Origin: Agelas oroides
Taxonomy: Eukaryota > Porifera > Demospongiae > Agelasida > Agelasidae
DNA: 64,000 bases
Assembly (NCBI GenBank): GCA_949130485.1
Contig: OX422186.1
Location: 9,834,444 to 9,898,443 of the forward strand
Direction of reading: 5' to 3'
Shown: piece after piece, positions 48,401 through 60,400 of the stretch
Numbering within the stretch: the first letter of the stretch is position 1
How the letters are laid out: every line of letters begins with the position of its first letter
Position numbers and translations under genes: made by a program
Notes under the pieces: model-generated
Told to the model about the DNA's origin: nothing
Databases searched by the model: none
What the model saw: the letters and a program-made list of their open reading frames with translations, nothing else

Positions 48401-51400
48401 ATCACTGTTTTCTATGACATTGCCGTGTTGCTACTGTACTGATTGCCAACACTCAGGACTGTGGGACTTGTCAACACCATATGTGCCAGAGAAAACAGTG
48501 TCAGATCATGTTTCACACTTGTGGGAGATGCCCCTGAAAAGGGCAGCCCAAACACACCATATTTGTTGGGCCAAAACGTGACAGACAGACGAAAGTTGTT
48601 GGCAATTCTCATCAACAAATTGGGTACAGTGTTAACTGTGGCCCAATAGCTCACCCACTTTTTACCCCTTACGTGCATGTGTGGGCTGTAAAGTGGCAAT
48701 TTTGTCTTCCTTGAAACAACACAAACCAGTGTTATGATATTGCGGCATAAAGACATTGCAATCTAGCAATATTTACAATGTATGTGGTGAGATACTGTAT
48801 GAGTGTGTGGGAGTATTTCACAAGCTACCTCATGTAATGAGTTGTGTACCAGTTGCAACTACACAGGATACTAACTACTAGGGAATATATGCATTGATGG
48901 GGGGAAAGCCTGAGCAAGCGCCCACACATATACATTTTGAGTACAGTTGTCAGGCAACGGTTCACAGCTTGTGTACTGAAAGTAGCCAAAAGCAGATCTT
49001 ACCAGATCTACAAATGCAGCCATTTATCCTGTGAACAGTAGTAAGGCTGCACAGTAATGGACTAAGCTTCACACGCAAAGTATGGCAGTTGGCTAAGATT
49101 AGATTGATGGTGCATCTACCTTAGAGGAAGCAGGGGTAAGCTGCCATGCCATGCATGCTAAATCTGCAGCTAGATACATAGCTATTCAGCTTGCACAATC
49201 TATGCTGCCATTGATCAGGCATCTCGGCTACTACCTTCTTTGATGTTCCAATTCACTATATATTTTTATCTGACATCATAGCTGCACAAGGTCTGTATGT
49301 CACACGCATGTGCAGTCTCACACAACATTTTGTCCATCCAAGACATACATACTACAAACATACAGACATACACCCCCATCCCAAAATTTCTATAGACTAC
49401 ACGTGGTGCGGGGCTTGTTCAGGCTCATCACCTCCAACAAACTCAGCAATGTAGTCCTTAGCAAAATATTATAGCATGAGTTAGTGGAAATGTATCACAA
49501 GTTGTTTGCATGCTTATTTTCAAGAGCCAAAGGCAAGTAGAAATACTGCATACAAGTGCCGACTACATTATGCCCAGTACTGTATGTGTTTGTGCGCCAT
49601 GCATTAACGCACTCCTCCCTACCAAGGGAGACTGTGCGGAAATAGACAGCTGCTGCTAATTTGGGGGAGAACCCAACCAATCAGTGGTCTAGTTTGTATA
49701 CATGTACATGGCACCACTTTCCAGCCTGCAAGCCTATAAAGTACATAGATTGTACTTCAAATTGTGGTCTAGATAATAGAATATTGACCACAAATGATAC
49801 AAGCTGTTTCCAGCCTGCAAGCCTATAAAGTACATAGATTGTACTTCAAATTGTGGTCTAGATAATAGAATATTGACCACAAATGATACAAGCTGTTTCC
49901 AGCCTGCAAGCCTATAAAGTACATAGATTGTACTTCAAATTGTGGTCTAGATAATAGAATATTGACCACAAATGATACAAGCTGTTTCCAGCCTGCAAGC
50001 CTATTAAAGTACATAGATTGTACTTCAAATTGTGGTCTAGATAATAGAATATTGACCACAAATGATACAAGCTGTTTCCAGCCTGCAAGCCTATAAAGTA
50101 CATAGATTGTACTTCAAATTGTGGTCTAGAATATTGACCACAAATGATACAAGCTGTTTCCAGCCTGCAAGCCTATCAAGTACATAGATTGTACTTCAAA
50201 TTGTGGTCTAGAATATTGACCACAAATGATACAAGCTGTTACCCATGTTTTGGGCCCCATAGTGCCACATACACAAACATACACACAAGGTCATAGCATA
50301 ATCACACATCAGTCACATTTAGAGAAACGTGCAATGGAGGCACAGCAAACCACTATGGCCATTTGACCATGTCTGTTTACAAGTTGAAGATGACATTGAC
50401 CTACATGAACAATCAGTGAGCTATATCTCCTTGAAAAAAGGCAGGCCAAGACAAAATTACCCACTGCACAGGATGTGCTTTGGCCAATACCAGGTTTCAT
50501 CAGCTGTGCTTGGTTGACTGGGAGACGGAGACTGTTATCTCATGTGAAACAGGCAGCGCAGTCAGGCGTCATTCGTATGATGCGAAACAGGCAGCGCAGT
50601 CAGGCATCATTCATATGATGTGAAACAGGCAGTCAGGCGTCATTCATATGATGCGAAACAGGCAGTCAGGCGTCATTCGTATGATGTGAAACAGGCAGCG
50701 CAGTCAGGCATCATTCATATGATGTGAAACAGGCAGCGCAGTCAGGCGTCATTCATATGATGTGAAACAGGCAGCGCAGTCAGGCGTCATTCGTATGATG
50801 CGAAACAGGCAGCGCAGTCAGGCGTCATTCGTATGATGCGAAACAGGCAGCGCAGTCAGGCGTCATTCATATGATGCGAAACAGGCAGTGCAGTCAGGCG
50901 TCATTCATATGATAACTAGTAGCATCTCAAAGGAAGCGTCTATTCACATAGCTGTCATTTTTGGACATTGCTGTTATGAGTGATCGTGATCACCACATGT
51001 TGTCAATGTGAATGTACATGACAATGGTAGCAGATCACTTGAGTCTCTGTATACATAGCCAATGGGTGTGACAGTGTAGATTCAGCCAAGAATATTGCAC
51101 AGAAAAATATTTGTTCACTTGATAATCTTACAGGCAGAAATGGCGTCTTATAGCACCTCACAGGTATTGCTGTGTATCCATAGACTGCCGTCTTTCAGCA
51201 GCTCTATCACTTTGAGCACTTTTAGATGCATTTCACAGGGGGCAGGACAACGTTAAACACAAGTGAGCCACAGAATTGGGGGCCATCTTCAGTGGGCTTG
51301 GAGCTAGTTCTATAGAGAAGTGTTTATACCCACAGACAATCACCACGACAACCACATCACTTGCAACGACATCAAATACCAAATAATTAGAAACAGTTGG

Positions 51401-53707
51401 AGGACAAGGAGATGGTAGGTGGCAAAAGACATTAATTTTATAACTCTTCTAGACTCTTTGAATCAAACAAAATGTCACTCTCGTTAAACACTCATCTCCA
51501 GGGTTCTTTCTGTTTCCAAATGCATATACTGCTGTTGTAATCACTGTTATTCAAGATGGCTGCACAAGTTACTGTATAACTGTCCGTATTCACTTAGTTT
51601 CCAGGAAATGCCTGTGGGAAACTCTGAATACCAAAATCTTACCAATCTACAACTCATCTGGCGATATCCACTGAACAAGTTTTGTACGAAACAAATGAGA
51701 GTTGTTTCAGTAAATTGGCTTTCCCTGTTCACTGTGGTAGTAGTACTATTACATTAGTGTCTGACCCAATCAACAATACCTGTACCAGACTATGCTCTGC
51801 ACACGAGGCTTACTGCATGCATGTATAGGCAATAACTACCTGAAAATCCTTGAACAGTAGCTGTTGAAAAGCCTTGATGCTTTTCTTCAGTAAGGACAGC
51901 CCAAAACTGCTGAACAAGAGAGTTCGGTTAGGGCAGACAGTCACTGACAGACTGCAATACCCGTAAGACGAGTGCAGAAACTGCTGAGCCATGTAGATCA
52001 AGCTGGATGCTCACACAAAGCTCGCTCGCTTGTTCAGTAGTTTTATCTACAATCGCCAAGATCACGAGCGATGAATGTCGAGATTGATGCTCACGCTGAG
52101 CTCGCTTGCTTGCTCAGTAGTGCTATCCGAACTTGCTTAGTAGGGCTGTATCCTGATTCTGGGATTAGTCTCATTCCCAGACCTAGCTTGACCACTTACT
52201 CAGCAGCGATAAAAATTACGTGTGTCTATAGACTTGTGGGGGGGGCCCCCGGGGGCCAAATACGTGACAGGTATCTGACACATCAAAACGTAACTACCAA
52301 GCCTCGCTACTCTTCGCTGTGCTCGGCAATTACATAATTATGGCTATTGCTAATTGCAGTACTGATTGCTAGCATCCAGGAGTTTATTAAATATCATTCA
52401 CAGGAATCCCCCCCCCCCCCCCAAGTGAGCTCCACCCTGTATGTACTAGTGGGTTGATATAATTCTTGCCAGAAGCTTATGAGCACCCCAAGGCTATTGT
52501 CTGTGCAAGGTGCAAATGTGACAGTGACAGTGGCACAGATGCTGTAGACAGACCATGCTCATTCCCAGGTCTTCCTCACCTCCAGTTTTTGATCACTTGC
52601 TGTGTCACTTTTGCGTACAGCAAGTAAATTAAAAAGGGAGGCGGGGAAGAGCTGAAATCAAGGCTGCCAGACTGGCACACTAACAAACAACAGGGTTTGT
52701 AGGAAGTTCCCCCTTGTAGCAAACTAGCTCTTGTCGGGCATAATACCTACACCCTCTGATTTCTCTTAAGCCGCCTCAAGTAAAGGATATGCATGACAAG
52801 GGATAGTCACACACAGTGGATTTCTGTTGTGTTTGAATCTTCCATTGCATTACAGAGTTTATACAGATGTTCTGTAAAGCCCAATAACTGCCGGAGAGAC
52901 TGAACAGCAAGATCCCCATGTGTTCTGTGATTCCATACGGAACAACAATCAAGCACAATTTTTGCCAACCAAAGTTCATGATCTCGTTTCCAAATGCTTC
53001 TACAGGCGGCATGCATGTGCATGAGAGATAGGCTAAGTGCTAACAGACAACAGATAGTAGCCACATGCACACAGCTCTTACTTACTAACAAGGTGGGTGA
53101 ATACTCTTGCACACAATCAGCCATTCAACCTGGCCAGTTAGCAGCGACGACATACAAAGTTGAAAGCAAATGTTGAGCTGAAATCATAGTTATGACGACG
53201 TATGGGAACGTAACAACGCCCACACAACGAGCATTATTAACGCGATACTGTCCGCCCACACACACGCACATTCCATCGCTGTAGGCGCAAAACAGCCTAC
53301 GACTCCCACGAGACGGATAAATCACCCTCGCCTACGAAACGTCTAGCGAAAAATAAAAATATTGCACAGCCAATCTGGCCCCAGGAGCCAGACTACCAGA
53401 CAGACTGGAGACAGTCTGCCCGACGACAAAATTATATGCACAACCATTTATGGGGCTACGAAACATCGTGCTGCCACTCATTTTATATGCCACACACCAA
53501 CACGCCTTCTAATAGGGCCACGGATACTCAGAGAAGTTTTAACTGTAGCGGGTTACAAGTGTGCTTGATGAACTTGCATTATACGCTCTTAGGTTTCGAG
53601 CACGGTGCGATCCTTTTCCCACCCACCTACCCACCCACACGGTCGCTGGTACCCTGCAACAAGTAACTCAGCTTACCAACTGAAATCTCTTGTTCCTGGA
53701 CAGCCAT
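40328..53707 (-). CDS. Class IIa histone deacetylase (HDAC4/5/7/9 type), 3' end lost in the gap
   Basis: Minus-strand exons: 53677-53707, 47570-47596, 46726-46815, 44035-44068, 43171-43256, 42929-43045, 42533-42681, 41342-42416, 40706-40846, then about 40483-40593 and 40328 to about 40363. The start is [10 protein letters not shown]. Exons 5-6 give [12 protein letters not shown]...[10 protein letters not shown], matching the first 14-3-3 site and nuclear signal of vertebrate class IIa enzymes (RKTASEPNLK...RRSSPLLRRK). Exon 8 encodes a long Gln-rich coiled region with further 14-3-3-like sites ([18 protein letters not shown]). Exon 9 opens the deacetylase domain ([33 protein letters not shown]). 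Exon 10 gives LRARKAS...[10 protein letters not shown] and exon 11 CGGMGVDQD, then Ns. Zinc and catalytic residues lie outside the sequence. Two +1 shifts, in exons 8 and 10, break the frame. Role: MEF2-linked corepressor controlled by phosphorylation. Confidence 0.9.
40984..41334. repeat. Pyrimidine-rich minisatellite in an HDAC intron
   Basis: Repeats of CCCTCCCTCTCCCCCCACC and CCTCCCTCTTGCTCTTCCTC in units of about 36-75 bp fill the intron between exons 8 and 9. Long frames on both strands here are repeat artefacts. Confidence 0.85.
42730..42875. repeat. (GGGA)n/poly-G minisatellite in an HDAC intron
   Basis: About 145 bp of GGGAGGGAGGGAGGGGGGG units lie between HDAC exons 7 and 6. The G-run pattern could form G-quadruplexes on the plus strand (C-rich on the sense strand of the gene). 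Confidence 0.85.
43594..43690. mobile_element. Partial TAGCCTC-type element (5' part)
   Basis: TAGCCTCATTCCCAGGCC is followed by GTCCAGTTTTTGATTGTTTAC, the same left arm as the copies at 15.1 and 52.6 kb. The right arm is degraded. It lies in the HDAC intron between exons 5 and 4. Confidence 0.55.
43897..43971. mobile_element. Small TAGCCTC-type hairpin remnant
   Basis: TCTCCCAGGCCTTTCAC and AAAGGCCTGGAATGAAGCTA oppose each other around GTAAGCAATCAAAACTGG. The terminal bases are eroded on the left. Confidence 0.5.
44069..46725. other. HDAC intron 3, no exon seen
   Basis: A 2.66-kb intron between exons 3 and 4. It carries a GTGGCCTGGGTACGAGGCTA-like fragment at 45290-45311 and a polypurine run at 45850-45900. 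Frames at 44194-44688 and 44809-45255 have no family signature. Confidence 0.55.
48055..48215. repeat. 26-bp tandem repeat, about six copies
   Basis: The unit is close to TGTGTGGATCATGTGACCAC followed by ATTATG. Each unit carries a TCATGTGA core, an E-box-like CATGTG site. It lies in HDAC intron 1. Confidence 0.85.
49719..50240. repeat. About 89-bp satellite, six copies
   Basis: Each unit runs from CCAGCCTGCAAGCCTATAAA through ACATAGATTGTACTTCAAAT and TGTGGTCTAGA to ATATTGACCACAAATGATAC. The last two units lack ATAATAG. The copies are nearly identical. It lies in HDAC intron 1. Confidence 0.92.
50540..50912. repeat. 38-bp satellite, about ten copies
   Basis: The unit is GATGCGAAACAGGCAGCGCA followed by GTCAGGCGTCATTCGTAT. 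Two units lack AGCGC. Variation is mostly CG to TG or CA at GCGAAAC, GGCGTC and TTCGTAT, as expected from decay of methylated CpG. It lies in HDAC intron 1. Confidence 0.92.
52557..52666. mobile_element. TAGCCTC-type hairpin element, diverged
   Basis: GCTCATTCCCAGGTCTTCC and CTCCAGTTTTTGATCACTTG on the left face CAAGTAAATTAAAAAGGGAG and GGGGAAGAGCTGAAATCAAG on the right. Same family as the 15.1-kb copy. Confidence 0.6.
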
Positions 53708-53897
53708 AGTCCTTCGATGGCTCTTTAACCTCCCAGTTGCAGTCGAAAACGCTTCAGATCTTGGCTTTTCACAATCTTCAACAGCGGATTAGCACACTAT
53801 CGGAAACTGCGACAATTCACGGATATTCACGGACACAATTACGGTTTTTAATAGTTAACTAACCGGACAATCACTCACAGAACTAGAATGTATCCCG
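53708..53897. promoter_or_regulatory. Bidirectional promoter between the HDAC and DNAJC1 genes
   Basis: The two start codons (53707 minus, 53898 plus) are 190 bp apart. The stretch contains a direct repeat ATTCACGGATATTCACGGAC near 53815. No clear TATA box. Shared control is inferred from spacing. Confidence 0.55.
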
Positions 53898-54459
53898 ATG
53901 TATCACATGGACATACTACAACTTTCGCTTCTGTTGAGTGCCATAGGGGGATGCTGGTGCTGGAACCAGGAACAGCTGGACCTTTTCGATCTGGTGGAGA
54001 ACATTGGACAAAGTTTCTACGAAATCTTGCAAGTGGAAGAGGTAAACATTGCTCTGACCGTGGCGTGGGTACTAACTCCACCCACGTGACCACCATTAAC
54101 CCACAATGGCCCAACTATATTTACTCTCTATAGCTATGTAATCAACACCAGTTAATTAAATGAGGTAGGAATTTGTCGTGAGGAAGTGTTTGTCGTATTG
54201 ACAAAAAAAAAACACACGACAAACTCGACTGTTAATTCTACTCTCTTGTTTTGTCAACTGTGAGTGTCCCACATTAGTCAGAAGTCTGAGCACGCCGAAG
54301 GATTTGGGCTTGTGTCACCAAACCATTCCTCTGTGGATTAGGTCTAGACTGTCTAGACCCATGGACCCCTGGAGATAATTTGTTGTGCTTACACACTCAC
54401 TCACACACACACACACACACACACACGCACGCACACGCACACACATGCACGCACATGTG

Positions 54460-54490
<31 letters not shown>

Positions 54491-57400
54491 TCACAGTCGG
54501 CCAGTAATGCTGAGATTCGCCGAGCTTTTCGCCAACTCTCCCTCCACCTCCACCCGGACAAGAACACTGACCCAGAGGCCACAGAACAGTTTAGAAAGGT
54601 AGTCATACACAGATGGCCAGAAGGACAGCTGTGTCCCCAACTTTTGCATGAACAGCCAGGTGGCTGGGAGGCAGCTGTGGGTATGGCCCCGACCTTTGGG
54701 TGAAAGGTGTAACAAATGGCATGCTGTCTTTCTGCTTTTGTTTTAGCTGGTGGCAGTCGCAGAAGTGTTGCGAAATGAACAGAAACGATTTTGGTAAGTA
54801 TTTATAACGACTATCCCAGGATTGAATGGGACTAATTTGCACCATAAGAGAAGTAATCGTGGGATTTATGTCTGACGCTCAGTGATACAACACGGCATAA
54901 CCATTCTGCAAGCGCAAACATTGTCAGTATACTAGGTACATAACTTGAAAGCATACATTGTTCTTCAGTCACTAGTAAAGCTACAGTGTTATAGCTTTTG
55001 AATGATGCCATGTTAGGTTAGCTGATGGTATGGTGCTCAGCTTCTTACCATATTACTGTGGAGGGGGGTTCTTCATTTTAACACAGCTAATGAGGGCTCT
55101 GCTGCAGTGTGGTTAGAATCTAGAACCTCTTGTTTGTCCACATCCCAGCCAGCACTTTAATCACGAGGCCACCAGCAACCTTCTAAGACCGTCCTAACGA
55201 CCCTCCTTGAGCAAATTCCCAGGCTCCAGTCAACTTTGTCAGGTGCAAGAATAATAAACTGAAACCATAGTAGAAATATGAGCCGCAAGCCAGCTGTTGA
55301 ACCTCATGGTATGACACTGTAGCCCTACGAGTAAAAATTGAATAACCTATAGCCACTGAGGATCTCGCTTTTAAGCTGAACGTTCCTTGCTGCACTAGAG
55401 GCTAGGAGGGACGCGTCTCCCCTTCTGATGATTGGGCGTCTCCCCTTCTGATGATTGGTTGTCTTGATGTACCTATTCTGTGGTCCATCATAGCTTTGGG
55501 GAGACTAGTGTCACTGCTAAGTGGCAATTAGTACCATTTACTCAGAAGGCTCTATAACAAATTGTCATGTCCACTTTCAGTTACTGAAAAACATCTCTAT
55601 GCATGTGTGTATTTTTAATTGCTGTTGTCACAAGCAATAAGAAAATCTACCATGAAGCATTCTCTCATTGAGGGAGGTTTGAGACAGTCTCCGTCACTAT
55701 GCCGATGTAGGTATGACAACATTCTGCGGGACGGTCTGCCTGACTGGAAGCAGCCAGTCTACTATTACCGAAGGGTCAGAAAGATGGCATTTGTGGAGCT
55801 CTTTCTGTTGCTGTTTGCCCTTGTCTGCGTTGGTCACTACATTATTGGATGGGCTGCGTACTTTGAAAGACAGCTGGAGTTGGTGAGTGGTATGGGAATT
55901 GATAGTGTTTCCTTGATAATGGTTTTTCTTTATTTTAAGGTCATGGTAGGCCTCCTTCTCACCATACCACACATCTAGTCTCACACATGCCCCCACCCCA
56001 CACACCCAGTCTCTTAAGCCCCTCCACCCACAGAAGATGGTTGATACTATGTGAACAAAAGCATATTCAAAACAACACACAATATCATACATGTACCTTC
56101 TTATGTTGCTAACAGCTATTCTAAACTTGTTGCACAGTAAAGAGTTCTTGAGGAAGTGTATTTTGTAGGACATGGCTTCATTGTTGGATGGCTATGAACG
56201 TCACCATAGACAGGTGCAGAGAGAGTGATATATAGACCCTTGTCCACGTGCAATTATTTTGCAATTATGTCATTAACTTCCGGATGGCAAATTGCAAAAG
56301 GACAGAAGGGCGCAGTGTTTTGCAGCCGGCTTGCTGTATACGATGGCAAAGAGCAAAGAGGACTCCCATATCGTGGAAGTGACCCTAGCCCACCACCGGG
56401 TAGATAAAATGTTCTGACGCTTTTACCAGTTGTAGCTACCTACCAATAATGAACTGACATCCCGCTGGGCCTGACAAACCCTACTATAAACTGTCGCTTA
56501 CCATTTCTGTCGTTTAATAGCTTTTTTCTACAATTCCCACAAGTTTGGATCCTTGGAGAATAAAAAATGCCGAACACTACTTCCCTTTGCTCATCTTTAT
56601 GTACACTTGTACACAAAGCAGGTAATGAGCAGTCGTGCACTTTTGCCGTTCGGAAGTAAATGACATAATCACAAAATGATTGCACGGTCTGTACACTATA
56701 TACACATATATGTGTGTGTATAATATTATCACACCTAAGATGCAGGATCCATGTTGCCATGGTGATGGCTATGATATCAATCAGAGGCCATAAGGAGCAA
56801 TGTACATCCAATCTTAGTGACACTGTGGGCATCTACCCCATGAATGAAAGTCTCCACCAACATGAAAGTGGCACTAGTGGTGGCAAAATTTCTTAACAGG
56901 GTTAAGAAGTGTTAACTGGTGGATAAGGCTTCTGTCTATAGAGTGTTAATTACTGGTAGGTCAACTGATGTCTGGCTGAGCTGGAAGTCTGTGTAAGCAT
57001 CTGGGGGTGCAGTTTCAACTAGTGGGATAACTAAATTGTTTCTAAGGGTACAGAGACTCCTGTGAGATGTAAACACCTTGGTAAAGACACGAATGAGAGG
57101 ATAGTAAAGAGCCGGCAGTCACTGGGAATTGAACCCGGGGTCCCTGGCTTGAGCTGCCAGTGATGGTCTACATCTAAGTTCTTACAAAACTACACCGGGG
57201 TCAAAACTCAACAGAATGCTGTCTACTGACACATACAGGTCGTCTACTGACACATACAGGTCGTCTACTTCCAAGTCATTGTCTTGGAGAGAGGTGGGAT
57301 GGCAAAGTGTTTCGTGGGAACACACTTGCCTCTGGCTGCACCAAAACTTGCACTGCCAATAGGGCTAGTCAATCACCTTAGCAGTTGCAAAGGTCTTTTG

Positions 57401-60400
57401 TTCTCCACTGAAATCACAGCCGGTTATGGGTGGACTTCACTCCAGCTGAATTGGGGGTAGGTCTGTAATTCTGTGCTTGGCAACACAGCTGCCCACATCA
57501 CTATAGCTTCTAATGGGAAGCCCTTGCTGAACTTTGCCACTGAATCTTGTTGTGGTATCTTTCTGTGTTCACTTCTTGTGAATGCCAAATGCTGTCTGCA
57601 CGGCCTTTACACCCACCACCTGTGATGACACTAGCCATCACTATTGCATTACCATAAATGAGTTTTGTAAATCAACGTCTCTAACACCTTTCATCCCCCA
57701 ATCCGGTCTTATCCTGCGAAGTAGCTTCGCCACAAAATAGCCTTGTTGCCCACAAAGTAGCCTCGCCACAAAATAGCCTCGTGTCCCACGAAGTAGCCTC
57801 ATTGCCCACGAAGTAGCCTCGTTGCCCACGAAGCAGTTCATAACTTATATAAGCCTCTGCACCAACAGTGTATATATTTTCAGGAAAAGACACTCATCAT
57901 ATAAAGACAAAGAAAGTGACTTGTGAAAGTGAACATGGGCAGAACTTTTACTTTTGCCTTTGGAAAAATGCTCCTCCCCCTGCAATAGAAGTGATGTCAT
58001 CACATGCTCTCGTATTCAAGGTGTGTACCCATGTTTCACAGCAAGTGAACTCTGAAAGTTCAGGAAGCTATCAGTTTGAAAATCTGATCCTTCTCATGTT
58101 GGGGTAAAGCACAAAGGTCAACTGCTAGTTATGTGAACCATTTACATGGGTATTGACATCATACCAATGACATCATATGTAGGTGGGTGGCCATGGATGG
58201 GTGCATGTCCTGTGATACAGTCCAAGTTGAAAGGGTATATGTTTATGTTTACTCTGCATGCAGCCTCCCACACAGTGTGTTCATCGTCATAGCAACCAGT
58301 AGGGAGGTAATCACCAAGCTGTTTGTCCACATGCAACAGCCTCATTTCTGGGTCTTTGCAGTGTTCATTGAAGGCCTAGGAAGGAGGCTAACAGGCAAGA
58401 GGTATGTACAGACTCAGCTATGTATCACCCTCCCTTTCTCTCATTCTCTCATTTGCTTCCCTCTCCTTTCCCCCGTCCTCTCCTTTTTCTTTCCTTTTCT
58501 CCTTCCCTCCCTCCCTCTCATACAACAGCAAGATGCACTTGAACGCAAGCAGCGTAGGGAGAAGCGCAGCAAGCACAACAAGTTCAATCATCAGTGGCTG
58601 GAGGCTGAGGTGGAATATCGCACAGCAAAGGTCCATGGTAGGTCAAGAACCTTTTGCACATATAGAGGGTCAGTCCAATTACTTACATACCCAGAAGGAA
58701 AAAAAACAAAGCTTTTCTGTGTTTTTTCTTATCCCCATTTCGGCACAAGACTACAGTAAGAATTAGATTATGTTGTTTGGATGTCCACACTGTAGGGTGT
58801 GCACTAGGGCTGCCATGACGAATTTTATATCATATGTCATGTAATTTTATGTCATGATATGACGATATGTCATGACATGAGGTTCATTTCAATCCATCAC
58901 TGCATGAAACAAGTCATAAGTTACCCATTAACTTAGTATGCTAGTGTTTGGTTACGAATACATGTGACCTTTGAATATAGGTCTGTTGGTTCCTACATTT
59001 TGTGTCAGCTTTATGTGTTCAGGTAAATCCCAGCTAAGTAATTATGCAAATGCACACTGTTATAAAAATATTGGTATAGACTTGGCTTATGTCATGTCAT
59101 GTCATGACATAACGACATACGCGCGTGGCTGCCCTAGTATGCACACACTATACACAAGACTACAAATGTGCATAGAATCTTGCAGTGATGATGATGAATC
59201 CCAATCTTTCCCTTGACAAATGGCAGCCAGTGTTCCGCAGCTAAAGAACATCCTCCCTCTCATCTTGGCAAGGCAGCTGTTCAAGCTCGCTTCATTCTGC
59301 TGGAGATGGTACCAACAATGGAGAGAGGGGAAAAAGATGCAAAAAGAAGTCGTCTTTGTTGCTTCAGTCTGCTGGGAATCATCCCGACAGTCTAAAAGAA
59401 AGACACGCCAAGACCGAGAGTCGGAAACCGTTGAGACAGAAACGCCAGTGTCCGATGGAAGTGAGAACAGAGACTCGCCTGGAACGTACGGTGGCACAAA
59501 GAAGAGGCGACATCGGGACAGTGGTACAGCTAAAGACCAAACTGAAATGAATACATGTAGGCGAAGTAACGGCCACGTGCGTAACACCAACAAACCACAG
59601 CGTGGTCACAAAGCTGTCCCATCCAAAGAAAAGCATGACAGAAAATTTGAGGAGGCTGGTGTGGAGGTAACGGTGTACTCGCAAACTGAGCTAGCTGAGA
59701 AACATAGCGCCCGAGAGAGTGACGTTCTGGACACAAGTCTGCAGTATTCAACAGTGCCTGTGGAGAGGGGGATCAGCAATGGTGGGTGCAACACCGTGGG
59801 AAACAATGAGTCTGCTGCAGACGTCATTAGCCTAGATAGTGAGGATGACATGGAATTCTCCTCTTCTCCCACAACTACATGGACCCAGTACCAGCAGCGA
59901 CAGCTGGAATGGGCCATCGGGCATTACCCCAAGTTCAGCAAGGACCGCTGGGACAACATCTCTAAAGCTGTGCCAGGAAAATCCACGGTACATCTGATTA
60001 CAGTAAACAACAGCACTAATTATTACCAGACTGCTACCTTGGTGTAACTAATACCGTAAAATCGGGATATTAAGCACCGGTGCCTATTTTAATTAGCAGC
60101 CAGAATGGGTGCTTATTTTCAAGGGGTGCTTATTTTCATGGGGTGCTAATAAACGCATGTGATTTTCTGGTAGCGTGCAGTTGTGTGGGAACAGATTAGC
60201 TGTGATATATTTTAGGCTTAGAGGTTCTTTCTCTGCTAATTTCTCTGCAATATTTATAGCTTTTCTGTAACCAGAGATACAGTCAGCAATTGATCGATCG
60301 TTGCCAACCCCCGCCCACCAACGTAAAGCGCTTGGAACCAACGAATCCATGAGAGGTTTTTGCTAATTCCTGGATATGTTTTATCAAGAGGTCTTGCCTA

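Larger units (their letters stand above)
47597..53676. other. HDAC intron 1, repeat-rich, no further exon seen
   Basis: A 6.1-kb first intron. It contains three satellites (26-bp, about 89-bp and 38-bp units), a TAGCCTC hairpin at 52557-52666 and a poly-C run near 52410. The first-intron position makes enhancer content plausible, but nothing specific is recognised. Confidence 0.55.

Noticed and set aside
49822..50103. Frames with a repeated SMYF-type pattern
   Set aside because: Translation of the satellite with units of about 89 bp.
50540..50912. 38-bp repeats resembling a CRISPR array
   Set aside because: Repeats are head-to-tail with no unique spacers, and the DNA is animal. It is a satellite.
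57105..57195. Functional tRNA gene
   Set aside because: Strong T-arm sequence, but no acceptor stem or anticodon arm can be formed.
60093..60350. 85-residue minus-strand frame
   Set aside because: Falls wholly inside the inverted-repeat MITE at 60052-60638 and lacks any transposase motif.
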